From assembly GCF_900107925.1 (NCBI RefSeq), contig NZ_FNUJ01000015.1:150625-214624 (forward strand): DNA of 64,000 nt, in the 5' to 3' direction. This document shows positions 42,097 to 49,617 of this stretch, piece by piece. Position 1 is the stretch's first letter; every line of letters starts with the position of its first letter. Both the position numbers and the translations under genes were made by a program. Source of the stretch: Amycolatopsis pretoriensis (GTDB taxonomy: Bacteria > Actinomycetota > Actinomycetes > Mycobacteriales > Pseudonocardiaceae). Under the pieces are notes generated by a model, which saw only the letters and a program-made list of their open reading frames with translations, did no database searches and was not told the DNA's origin.

Positions 42097-42293
42097 TGGA
42101 CGAGAACACCACCTACCAGGTCCTGCTCAACGACGAGGGCCAGTACTCCCTCTGGCCGGCCGGCAAGGAGGTCCCGGCCGGCTGGCACCCCGACGGCACG
42201 CGCGGGACGCGGCAGGAGTGCATGGACCACGTCGACGAGGTGTGGACCGACATGCGGCCGCGCAGCCTGCGGGAACGGATGTCGGCTCGGTGA
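42096..42293 (+). CDS. mbtH: MbtH-like NRPS chaperone
   Basis: 65 aa, matching the short MbtH family: YQVLLNDEGQYSLWP at the N-terminal strand region, VPAGWHPDG in the middle, and the helix plus WTDMRPRSLRERM end. MbtH-like proteins bind adenylation domains and are needed for folding or activity of many actinobacterial NRPSs. The ATG overlaps the exporter stop (TGATG) and follows AAGGAG, so it is coupled. Its presence in the operon implies that at least some of the nine adenylation domains depend on it. Confidence 0.96.
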   Translation: MDENTTYQVLLNDEGQYSLWPAGKEVPAGWHPDGTRGTRQECMDHVDEVWTDMRPRSLRERMSAR

Positions 42294-42299
42294 ACCGGC

Positions 42300-42329
42300 G
42301 GGGGACCCGAGCGCCGGCCCGGGTCCCCC
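42300..42329. terminator. Strong hairpin between the NRPS operon and the roadblock operon
   Basis: Perfect 10-bp GC stem, GGGGGACCCG (42300-42309) and CGGGTCCCCC (42320-42329), with a 10-nt loop. It starts 7 bp after the mbtH stop, between two convergent transcription units, and is probably bidirectional. There is no clear U-tract, as is common in high-GC actinobacteria. Confidence 0.7.
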
Positions 42330-42337
42330 GCCCGGTC

Positions 42338-42832
42338 CTACTGCGCGCGGCGGGTGGCCTTCGGCGGGGTGGCCTGCCGCAGCAGGGTCAGCGCCTGCTT
42401 GGCGGCGAGGGTGAACAGCCCCATCGTGATGTCCGGCTCGCCGAACACCACGAGCAGGAGCGACGCTTCGACGGGGAAGACGCAGACGTAGCCGGAGCTG
42501 CCTTCGAACATCGCGCACCGGGACTCGCCGATCTTGGCGTGCGCGGCGAACTGCGTGGCGAGCCCGACGGCCGCGGCCGACATCGCGGCGACGCTGTCCG
42601 GCTCGATGCCTTCGTTGTCGTTGGCCAGGACCAGTCCGTCGTAGGTGGCCACGAGCAGCCCGGCCACCTGGTCGACCTGGCCGCGGATCCGGCGCAGCGC
42701 CTCCAGGGTCTGGTTCCGGTCGAGCGACGGGCTCACGACCGCCGGATCGGGCGGCGGCGCGGTGTCCGCGGACGGGCGGCGGATCGGCAGCGGGCCGCCC
42801 GGGTACTGACCGTAGGTGTCGGCAGCCTTCAT
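42338..42832 (-). CDS. Roadblock/LC7-domain protein
   Basis: 164 aa: a Pro-rich disordered N-terminus (1-38), then a roadblock/LC7 fold (about 40-155; IRGQVDQVAGLLVATYDGLVLAN, AAMSAAAVGLATQFAAHAKIGES, SLLLVVFGEPDITMGLFTLAAKQAL). Such proteins act as small-GTPase regulators (MglB-like) or as parts of actinobacterial conservons. The ATG at 42832 overlaps the stop of the upstream gene (ATGA), so the two are coupled. No GTPase, histidine kinase or DUF742 gene is adjacent, so the partner must be elsewhere. It is convergent with the NRPS operon and probably unrelated to it. Confidence 0.82.
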   Translation of the reverse strand: MKAADTYGQYPGGPLPIRRPSADTAPPPDPAVVSPSLDRNQTLEALRRIRGQVDQVAGLLVATYDGLVLANDNEGIEPDSVAAMSAAAVGLATQFAAHAKIGESRCAMFEGSSGYVCVFPVEASLLLVVFGEPDITMGLFTLAAKQALTLLRQATPPKATRRAQ

Positions 42833-43197
42833 ACGGAAAGGCTGGTCTCGATGCGCCTGAGGCTGTGCCGGGCGAGCGCGAGGTTCGCGCGTTCGCGGTC
42901 CAGCGCCAAGTAGAGGAACAACGTGGAGTTCCCGCGTGCCGTCAAGGGCCGGATCAGGTGGTACTGGCGTTGCAGCGTGATCAGGATGTCCTCGATGGAG
43001 TCGTCGAGCCCGAGCGAAGCCATCACGCGCAGCTTCGCGCGGACGACCTCGGTGTTGCCGGCGGCCGCGACGTCCAGGTCGAGCCATTCACCGCCACCCG
43101 CCGAGCCGAGTGACATTCCGCTGTCGTAGTCGACCAGCGTCGCGCCGAGGGCGCCGGGAATGGACATCGCTTCTTTCAACGCCAGTTCGATCGTCAT
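42829..43197 (-). CDS. Small roadblock-like protein
   Basis: 122 aa. ALKEAMSIPGALGATLVDYDSGMSLGSAGG, with strand-turn-strand features, resembles the first half of a roadblock/LC7 domain. The middle (EDILITLQRQYHLIRPL, STLFLYLALDRERANLALARHSL) fits the second half. It starts at ATG 43197 behind AAAGGG and is the first gene of a two-gene operon with the roadblock protein downstream. The two may form a heterodimer. The function is unknown. Confidence 0.75.
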   Translation of the reverse strand: MTIELALKEAMSIPGALGATLVDYDSGMSLGSAGGGEWLDLDVAAAGNTEVVRAKLRVMASLGLDDSIEDILITLQRQYHLIRPLTARGNSTLFLYLALDRERANLALARHSLRRIETSLSV

Positions 43198-43448
43198 GGA
43201 AATGGGGCCCTTTCGCTTGCGAAGGCATGTGACGTTATGTGTTCGCGAAGGGTTCCCGTACGACCGTTCGGAGCAACTTGAACACGGTTCGCGTCGGTAA
43301 TTATGCCGGGTCCCGGTGGATTCTTCTCACACAAGGTGAGGGAGTGCGGAAGTCGTTTTCTGCGCTGGAACGCTTATTCGGGATCTGCAAATTGCAGGTC
43401 GCAAATCACTGTGCGGCCGCGGTGTCGCGCTTATCCGGCGTGAGCCGA
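43198..43448. promoter_or_regulatory. Upstream region of the roadblock operon with a near-perfect palindrome
   Basis: Non-coding, lower GC. At 43382-43400 the 19-bp sequence GATCTGCAAATTGCAGGTC is palindromic around a central A (CTGCAA-A-TTGCAG perfect, with one mismatch in the outer arms). It is a candidate operator or part of a hairpin after the DUF4230 gene, whose stop is 49 bp further on. No promoter is assigned. Confidence 0.35.
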
Positions 43449-44099
43449 TCAGCCGGTCGCGTTGTCGGCGTAAGTCACGGTGACGTTCTTGAACCCGAGC
43501 GACTGCAACAGCCCGACGAGCATCGTCTTCGTGTTGCGCTCCGCGTCGGCCACCAGCGTGCTCTTGCCGGCCGCCTCGCCGATCTTCTTCTGGGCCAGCT
43601 CGTACAACGCCTGCTGCGAATTCGGGTTGCCGCTCAGGAAGTCGTTGATGCGGGTGAACAAACCCTGCTGCTGCGCGTACACATAGGACTCCTTGACGTC
43701 CAGGTTCGCCGGCTCCAGCTGGGCGTGGCCCAGCGTGATCGTCGCCGACAGGCGGTCGTCGGAAACCTTGACCGCGTCGCCCTTCAGGCGCGAGAAGTCC
43801 ACGTACGCGTTGTCCGTGCCCACGCCGACGAACATCGTGTCGCTGCCCGCGAGGAAGCTCGGCAGGATCGAACTCGTCTCGATGTCGACGATCACCTGGA
43901 ACGTCCCGCTCGCCGCCTCGTAGCGGGACAGCTCGACGATCGACTGCAGCAGCACCGGACCCGAGCGCTCCTCGGTCTTCTCCGCGAACGGGTTGCGCAA
44001 CTGGGGTAACAGGTGCACCGCCGACGCGACGAGCACCGCCACCGCCAGAAGCACCACTGCCACACCGACTGCGACCAGCCGCTTGCCCCATGCGCCCAT
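43449..44099 (-). CDS. DUF4230 membrane-anchored protein
   Basis: 216 aa. One N-terminal transmembrane helix (about residues 8-30, LVAVGVAVVLLAVAVLVASAV), then an extracytoplasmic DUF4230-type domain: LQSIVELSRYEAASGTFQVIVDIE, FVGVGTDNAYVDFSRLKGDAV, LGHAQLEPANLDVKESYVYAQQQGL, and a C-terminal helix-strand ending in VTVTYAD. The function of the family is unknown. ATG 44099. It is divergent from the small membrane protein at 44159. Confidence 0.85.
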   Translation of the reverse strand: MGAWGKRLVAVGVAVVLLAVAVLVASAVHLLPQLRNPFAEKTEERSGPVLLQSIVELSRYEAASGTFQVIVDIETSSILPSFLAGSDTMFVGVGTDNAYVDFSRLKGDAVKVSDDRLSATITLGHAQLEPANLDVKESYVYAQQQGLFTRINDFLSGNPNSQQALYELAQKKIGEAAGKSTLVADAERNTKTMLVGLLQSLGFKNVTVTYADNATG

Positions 44100-44158
44100 G
44101 CGGGAAGGTTACCCAGGTCGGCGCGCGGTCAAGCGGGGACGCCGGTACGGTGTCCGGT

Positions 44159-44365
44159 GTGCGCAAGTCGGTGTGGCTGTGGATCCTGGTGGTCGTCGTC
44201 GTCATCGTGGTGCTGGGGCTGATCTTCGGTGGCTACCGCAAGGGCGAGAAGCTCGGCGCGCCCTCGGATCAGCCGGTCGCGCAAGTCGACGTGACGCCCT
44301 CGGCGCTGCCGGTGCCCTGGAAGCCGAACTCGGTGGCCTGGCCGGCCGCGACACTGCCGTTGTAG
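44159..44365 (+). CDS. Small single-pass membrane protein, 3' half antisense to the GH10 gene
   Basis: 68 aa from GTG 44159: a membrane helix (LWILVVVVVIVVLGLIFGG) followed by YRKGEKLG. Short proteins of this form are common in actinobacteria and have no known function. The last third (from about residue 38) lies antisense to the 3' end of the xylanase gene and reads like non-native sequence, so the original C-terminus may have been lost or extended in a rearrangement. There is no clear ribosome site. An ATG at 44090 would overlap the divergent gene. Confidence 0.5.
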   Translation: MRKSVWLWILVVVVVIVVLGLIFGGYRKGEKLGAPSDQPVAQVDVTPSALPVPWKPNSVAWPAATLPL

Positions 44366-45626
44366 CCCACGTTCGTCCAGGTGACCGCGCCGCTTGTGCC
44401 GCTGTTCCCGGCGTTCCAGCCGTTGGTGACCGCCGCACCCGCCGGCAGGTTCGTCGTCACCGACCAACCGCTGAGGGCACTCGACCCGGCCGTCACCCGC
44501 ACCGTGGCCACGAAACCGCCGTTCCACGAGTTGAGCGACACCGAGCTGGTGCAGCCGCTCGGCACCGGAGTCGTGGGTGTCGTCGGCGTGGTCGGAGTCG
44601 TCGGGGTGGTGGGCGTCGTCGGGGTGGTCGTGGTGCCGCCGGCGTTCAACGCGTCCAGGACGCTGGTGTAGGCAGCCTTCTTGTTCCCGTTGCCGTCGAA
44701 CAGAAGCGGGTTCTCGCCGGTGCGCCACGAGTCGCTGTCGCGGATGCCCCAGACCGTGATGCCCGCGCACCGGGAAACGGCCAGGCAGGCCCGCGTCACC
44801 GTGCCGTACACCGCGGCCTGGTTCGACCCCGAGATGTCCAGCTCGGTGATCTGGACCTCGACGCCGAGCGCGGCGAACCGCTGCAGGTTGGCCTGGTAGT
44901 CGCCCGGAGCGGAGTTGCTCAGGTGCGACTGGAAGCCGACGCAGTCGATCGGGACGCCGCGCGCCTTGAAGTCCTGGACCATGGTGTAGATGCCGGTGCT
45001 CTTCGCGTTGACGCCGTCGGTGTTGTAGTCGTTGTAGCAGAGCTTCGCGCCGGGGTCGGCGGCCCGCGCGGCCCGGAAGGCGGCCTCGATCCAGTCGTTG
45101 CCGGTCCGCTGCAGGTTGGAGTCCCGCCGTCCGCCACCCCCGCCGTCCGCGAAGGCTTCGTTCACGACGTCCCACGCGTAGATCTTGCCCTTGTAGTGGG
45201 TGGCGACCTGGGTGACGTGGTTGATCGCGGCCTGCCGCAAGGCCGACCCGCTGAGGCCCTGGGCCCAGCCGGGTTGCTGCTGGTGCCACAGCAAAGCGTG
45301 GCCGCGGACGCGTTTGCCGGTGCTGACCGCCTGGTTGAGGATGCGGTCGCCGCCCGAGTAGGGAACTGGCCCTGGTTGGGCTCGGTCGCGTCCCACTTCA
45401 TTTCGTTCTCCGGAGTCACCATGGTGAACTCGCGGTCCAGGATGCCCACGTAGGTGGAATCCCCGAGCTTCCCGGCCGAGACGGCGGTGCCGAAGTACCG
45501 GCCGGTCTGGGCGGCCGACGCACCGAGTGTCGAGGCCGCCCCGGCGGAGGTGGCGAGCACCAGCGACACTCCGAGCGAGGTCGCCAGGAACGCCGACGCG
45601 AGCGCTGCGCGCGATGTAGATTTCAC
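44269..45626 (-). pseudogene. GH10 endo-beta-1,4-xylanase with CBM2, interrupted by a -1 frameshift
   Basis: The gene for a secreted xylanase. Signal peptide (about residues 1-30), GH10 domain beginning AAQTGRYFGTAVSAGKLGD, TMVTPENEMKWDATEPNQGQF, acid/base Glu in WDVVNEAF, nucleophile Glu in VQITELDI, a Thr-Thr-Pro repeat linker, and a C-terminal CBM2 (GCTSSVSLNSWNGGFVATV). The GTG at 45626 follows the upstream GH12 stop by 8 bp. After residue 89 (GQFP) the frame shifts: a GGG run at 45361-45363 (CCC in the gene) is one base short, and the next frame continues exactly where the family does (YSGGDRILNQAVSTGKRVRGH). Both catalytic residues lie after the break. It is either a recent inactivating mutation or a homopolymer sequencing error. 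Confidence 0.85.
44569..44632 (-). repeat. Thr-Thr-Pro linker repeat in the xylanase gene
   Basis: About seven tandem copies of a 9-bp unit encoding Thr-Thr-Pro between the GH10 and CBM2 domains. It is a typical flexible linker of secreted actinobacterial cellulases and xylanases, and a site prone to slippage. Confidence 0.8.
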
Positions 45627-45633
45627 GGTCGCC

Positions 45634-46386
45634 TCAACCTATGTTGGCGGAGAAGGAGTTGACCGCGAGGCCGACGCCGCCGCTCCACGGCTCGAACCCG
45701 GCCTGGATGCTGGTCAGGTACCAGGAGCGGTCCACGCGGGTGCGGTTGTCGACGTCGTTGACGAAGTCCATCACGTTGAACGACCAGCCCGAGATCGCGG
45801 ACTGGGCCACGTAGGACACCACGTCGTTGCCGCCGTTGTTGCCCTGCCACACTTCCCAGCTCCGGCCGCCGATGGTCGTGGTACCGACCCGGCCGCCGAC
45901 CGGCTGCACCCCGCCGACGCGGTTGAACCAGATCATCAGCTCCATCTGGTTGACGCCGTTCGTCTTCGCGGTCGGGTCCATCCAGATGTCGTACGAGGCG
46001 TCGAAGGTCGAGCCGCCGACGTAGGTGTAGGAGATCGACGACGACGCGCTGCCGATCCGGCTCAGCTGCCGGGGCAGCGGCGAGCCGGGGGAGCAGTTGC
46101 TGTAGTGGCACCCGAGATAGACCGCGGGGTACGACAGGGGCGCGCCGCCGCTGGTCGAGCCCTGCTGGGTCTGGATGCGGAACCCGCTGCCCGTGACGTT
46201 GATGCACTGCTGGGCGCTGCTGCCCCAGCGGTTGTTCATGACCACGTACCGGCCGCCGATCGTGGTCGAGCCGTACTGGTCGCAGATCAGGGTGTCCGCG
46301 TGGGCCGCGGGGGCCGTGCCGACGACCGGGGCCAGCAGGCCGGCCGTGCACAGTGCTACCGCGGACAGGGCGTGCTTCAGTTTCAC
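45634..46386 (-). CDS. GH12 endo-beta-1,4-glucanase (cellulase)
   Basis: Secreted cellulase of 250 aa. Start GTG 46386, with GGAGG 7 nt upstream. The signal peptide is about residues 1-31 (VKLKHALSAVALCTAGLLAPVV then APAAHA). The GH12 jelly-roll follows: ICDQYGSTTIGGRYVVMNNRWG, AVYLGCHYSNCSPGSPLP, nucleophile Glu in QMELMIWFN, the WEVWQG segment, and acid/base Glu in SIQAGFEPWSGG. No CBM is attached. It forms an operon with the frameshifted GH10 gene 8 bp downstream. Two CebR-like sites lie in its upstream region. Confidence 0.93.
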   Translation of the reverse strand: MKLKHALSAVALCTAGLLAPVVGTAPAAHADTLICDQYGSTTIGGRYVVMNNRWGSSAQQCINVTGSGFRIQTQQGSTSGGAPLSYPAVYLGCHYSNCSPGSPLPRQLSRIGSASSSISYTYVGGSTFDASYDIWMDPTAKTNGVNQMELMIWFNRVGGVQPVGGRVGTTTIGGRSWEVWQGNNGGNDVVSYVAQSAISGWSFNVMDFVNDVDNRTRVDRSWYLTSIQAGFEPWSGGVGLAVNSFSANIG

Positions 46387-46407
46387 GTGCCGCCTCCACC
46401 TCGTCGT

Positions 46408-46433
46408 GGGGAGCGCTTCTGGGAGCGCTCTCA
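46408..46433. promoter_or_regulatory. CebR-like operators upstream of the GH12-GH10 operon
   Basis: TGGGAGCGCTCTCA at 46420-46433 matches the Streptomyces CebR palindrome TGGGAGCGCTCCCA at 13 of 14 positions. An adjoining weaker copy starts at 46408 (GGGAGCGCT core). CebR is a LacI-family repressor released by cello-oligosaccharides, so cellulose breakdown products would induce the operon. No cebR gene is in the window. Confidence 0.75.
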
Positions 46434-46528
46434 GCTCGGACCGCTTCCGATGAAACCACACGGAACCCACGAGCAAAAGACCTGATCGGTGATCGATTCA
46501 CGAGTGCCCTTCGAAAGTTTCGCCTCGA

Positions 46529-46576
46529 TTGCCAACGGTGCGGGGGAGCGGATACCGTCGGCCGGGAGCGCTCCCA
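46529..46576 (+). promoter_or_regulatory. Promoter plus CebR-like operator of the GH9 cellulase
   Basis: TTGCCA (46529-46534), an 18-bp spacer and TACCGT (46553-46558), followed at once by CGGGAGCGCTCCCA (46563-46576), 13 of 14 to the CebR consensus. The operator would cover the transcription start, a typical repression geometry. Start codon at 46622. Confidence 0.7.
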
Positions 46577-46621
46577 GCCCGGATCACCATCAGCACGCCG
46601 ACGATGACGAGGAGATGGCGA

Positions 46622-49498
46622 ATGCGGGCAAGAAAGCTGCGGGCCGGGTCGGCCCTGCTGGTCGCGGTGGCGCTCGGGCTGGCGGGCGGCACCGCGCCCG
46701 CGTCGGCCGCGGACTACGAGCGCCTGCTCAACGGCACGTTCTCCGCGGGCACCTTCGACCCGTGGTGGGCCGGGTCGGGCACGACCGGCCACGTCACCGG
46801 CGGGGAGTTCTGCACGGACGTCCCCGGCGGCACGGCCAACGGCTACGACGCGCTGTCCGGCCAGAACGGGGTGCCGTTCGAGGCGGGGCAGCAGTACACC
46901 CTGACGTTCGACGCGCACGCGACGACCGCGCAGCAGATCTCCGCAGTCGCGGGCGAAGCCGTCTCGCCCTACCGGCAGATCTCGCGGACCGACCTGACCG
47001 TGACGCCGGCGACGCAGCACTACACGGTCACCTTCACGTCCACTTTGGACTTCCCGGCCGCGGGCAACGGCCAGCTGGCCTTCTGGTTCGGCGGCCAGGC
47101 CGCCGCCAACACCGTGTGCCTGGACAACATCTCGCTCATCGGGGGCGTCGTCCCGCCCGGGGGCCTGCCGCCGACCAGCGGCATCCGCGTCAACCAGGAG
47201 AGTTACGCACCCGGCCTGCCCAAGCGGGTCACGCTGATCAGCGACTCGACCGCCGCGCAGACCTGGACGCTGAAGAACTCCGCCGGCACCGCCGTGGCCA
47301 CCGGCCAGACCCGGCCGCGCGGCGCGGACGCGGCGTCCGGCGAGAACGTGCACGAAATCGACTTCTCCGCCTACGACACCGTGGGCACCGGCTACACGCT
47401 GAGCGTCGGGTCCGAGACCAGCTTCCCGTTCGACATCTCCACCGCCGGGCCGCAGAAGCTGCGGTACGACTCGCTGGCGTTCTTCTACCACCAGCGCAGC
47501 GGGATCGCGATCGACGCCGCGTACGTCGGCGCGGCCTACGCGCGGCCGGCCGGGCACATCAACGTCGCGCCGAACCAAGGCGACGACAATGTCCCTTGCC
47601 GGTCGGACCTGAACTGCGGCTACACCCTCGACGTGCGCGGCGGCTGGTACGACGCCGGCGACCACGGCAAGTACGTCGTCAACGGCGGCATCGCCGCGTG
47701 GGAACTGCTCGACGAGTACGAGCGCGCGGTGCGCCTGGGCGACGCGAGTGCCTTCGGTGACGGCAAGCTGGCGATCCCGGAACGCGCCAACGGCGTGCCC
47801 GACCTCCTCGACGAAGCACGCTGGGAGGTCGACTTCCTGCTCTCGATGCAGGTGCCGGACGGCAAGCCGAACGCGGGCATGGTGCACCACAAGATCCACG
47901 ACGCGCAGTGGACGTCCCTGCCCACCCGGCCGGACCAGGACAGCCAGCCGCGCCGGCTGTCCCCGCCGAGCACGGCCGCGACGCTGAACATGGCCGCGGT
48001 CGCCGCGCAGGCGTCCCGGCTGTGGCGGACTGTCGACCCGGCGTACTCCGCGAAACTGCTTGCGGCGTCGGAAAAGGCGTACGCGGCGGCGAAGGCGAAC
48101 CCGGCCGTCCTGGCCGATCCCAATGACGGGACGGGGGGCGGCACCTACAGCGACAACACCGTGACCGACGAGTTCTACTGGGCCGCCGCGGAACTGTTCG
48201 CCACCACCGGGAAGAGCGCGTACCGCACCGACGTCACCGGATCGGCGCTCTACCGCGGCAAGAGCTTCACCACCCACGGCTTCGACTGGGCCTCGACGGG
48301 CGCGCTCGGCGACATCACCCTGGCCCTGGTGCCCACCGACCTGCCGGCGGCGGACGTCACCGCGATCAGGACGGCGATCACCACGACCGCCGACAGTCAC
48401 CTCGCGCAGCTGGCGACGATGGGCTACCCGGCGCCGTACCGGACGGCCGACGGCTCGTACGAATGGGGTTCCAACGGCCTGGTGGCCAACAACGGTGTCG
48501 TGCTCGCGCTGGCGTACGACTTCACCAAGCAGGACAAGTACCGCGACGGCGCGTTCGCGGCGATGGACTACCTGCTCGGCCGCAACCCCGCGAACTACTC
48601 GTACGTCTCCGGCCACGGCGACCAGCCGGTGCGCAACGTCCACCACCGGTTCTGGGCGCACGAGCTGGACGCGTCGCTGCCGACCGCCCCGCCCGGCGCG
48701 CTGTCCGGCGGGCCCAACAGCGGCCTGCAGGACCCGACCGCGGCCCGGCTGCTCACCGGGTGCGCGCCGCAGCGCTGCTTCGTCGACGACATCCAGGCGT
48801 ACTCGGTGAACGAGGTCGCGATCAACTGGAACTCGGCGCTGGCCTGGCTGTCCGGCTGGGTCGCCGAGAAGACGTCGTCCACTGTGGACACGACGGCGCC
48901 GGTCGCACCGGGCACGCCGGCCGTGTCCGCGGTGACGAGCGGCGGCGCGACGGTGACCTGGCCGGCGGCCACGGACCCCGAGAGCGGCGTCAAGAACTAC
49001 GACGTCGTCCGCGTGGCCGGCTCGGCCCGCACGGTCCTCGCCACCGTCACCGGCACGACGGCGACGCTCACGGGCCTCTCGCCGTCGACCGCGTACACCG
49101 TGGTCGTCGTGGCGCGCAACGGCGCCGGCCTGACGAGCGCGGACTCGCCTTCGGCGCAGTTCACGACCCAGCCCGCGACACCGGCGGGTGGCTGCGCGGT
49201 GACGTACTCGGCGAACACCTGGAACGGCGGCTTCACGGCCGCCGTCACGGTGAAGAACACCGGCACGACGGCGTGGACGAACTGGAAACTGGGCTTCACG
49301 TTCCCCGGCACGCAGAAGGTGACGCAGGGCTGGTCGGCGACGTGGGCGCAGTCGGGTGCGGCCGTGACCGCGGCGTCCCTGCCGTGGAACGGTGCGCTGG
49401 CCCCGGGTCAGTCGGCGTCGATCGGCTTCAACGGCAGCTACACCGGGACGAACGCGAACCCGGCCGCCTTCTCGGTCGACGGGAGGGCGTGCGGCTGA
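46622..49498 (+). CDS. Secreted multidomain GH9 cellulase (CBM4/9 - Ig - GH9 - FN3 - CBM2)
   Basis: 958 aa. The ATG at 46622 is chosen because GGAG sits 7 nt before it and the signal peptide (MRARKLRAGSALLVAVALGL to ASA) starts there. Domains, approximate residues: CBM4/9-like 33-180; CelD-type N-terminal Ig domain 187-275 (GIRVNQESYAPGLPKRVTL); GH9 (alpha/alpha)6 barrel 280-750, with the DAGDHGKY motif at 344-351 carrying the base Asp347 and the acid Glu731 in SVNEVAINWNSA; fibronectin III about 757-840; CBM2 857-958 with its paired cysteines. This is the architecture of processive or theme-E endoglucanases. It cleaves cellulose outside the cell. It is divergent from the GH12-GH10 operon and probably co-controlled by CebR. 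A 12-bp terminator stem follows. Confidence 0.95.
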   Translation: MRARKLRAGSALLVAVALGLAGGTAPASAADYERLLNGTFSAGTFDPWWAGSGTTGHVTGGEFCTDVPGGTANGYDALSGQNGVPFEAGQQYTLTFDAHATTAQQISAVAGEAVSPYRQISRTDLTVTPATQHYTVTFTSTLDFPAAGNGQLAFWFGGQAAANTVCLDNISLIGGVVPPGGLPPTSGIRVNQESYAPGLPKRVTLISDSTAAQTWTLKNSAGTAVATGQTRPRGADAASGENVHEIDFSAYDTVGTGYTLSVGSETSFPFDISTAGPQKLRYDSLAFFYHQRSGIAIDAAYVGAAYARPAGHINVAPNQGDDNVPCRSDLNCGYTLDVRGGWYDAGDHGKYVVNGGIAAWELLDEYERAVRLGDASAFGDGKLAIPERANGVPDLLDEARWEVDFLLSMQVPDGKPNAGMVHHKIHDAQWTSLPTRPDQDSQPRRLSPPSTAATLNMAAVAAQASRLWRTVDPAYSAKLLAASEKAYAAAKANPAVLADPNDGTGGGTYSDNTVTDEFYWAAAELFATTGKSAYRTDVTGSALYRGKSFTTHGFDWASTGALGDITLALVPTDLPAADVTAIRTAITTTADSHLAQLATMGYPAPYRTADGSYEWGSNGLVANNGVVLALAYDFTKQDKYRDGAFAAMDYLLGRNPANYSYVSGHGDQPVRNVHHRFWAHELDASLPTAPPGALSGGPNSGLQDPTAARLLTGCAPQRCFVDDIQAYSVNEVAINWNSALAWLSGWVAEKTSSTVDTTAPVAPGTPAVSAVTSGGATVTWPAATDPESGVKNYDVVRVAGSARTVLATVTGTTATLTGLSPSTAYTVVVVARNGAGLTSADSPSAQFTTQPATPAGGCAVTYSANTWNGGFTAAVTVKNTGTTAWTNWKLGFTFPGTQKVTQGWSATWAQSGAAVTAASLPWNGALAPGQSASIGFNGSYTGTNANPAAFSVDGRACG

Positions 49499-49516
49499 GT
49501 GGAGGTAATCGCCACC

Positions 49517-49552
49517 GAAGAGGGCGGATGAGTGGGATCTTCCGCCCTCTTC
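49517..49552 (+). terminator. Intrinsic-type terminator after the GH9 gene
   Basis: Perfect 12-bp stem, GAAGAGGGCGGA (49517-49528) and TCCGCCCTCTTC (49541-49552), with a 12-nt loop, starting 19 bp after the GH9 stop. Confidence 0.75.
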
Positions 49553-49617
49553 TCCCGCCCTTGACCGCGCTTAAGGTCGTGCCCTGCCGGGGAAACCGAC
49601 GACCGAAAGAGACGATC

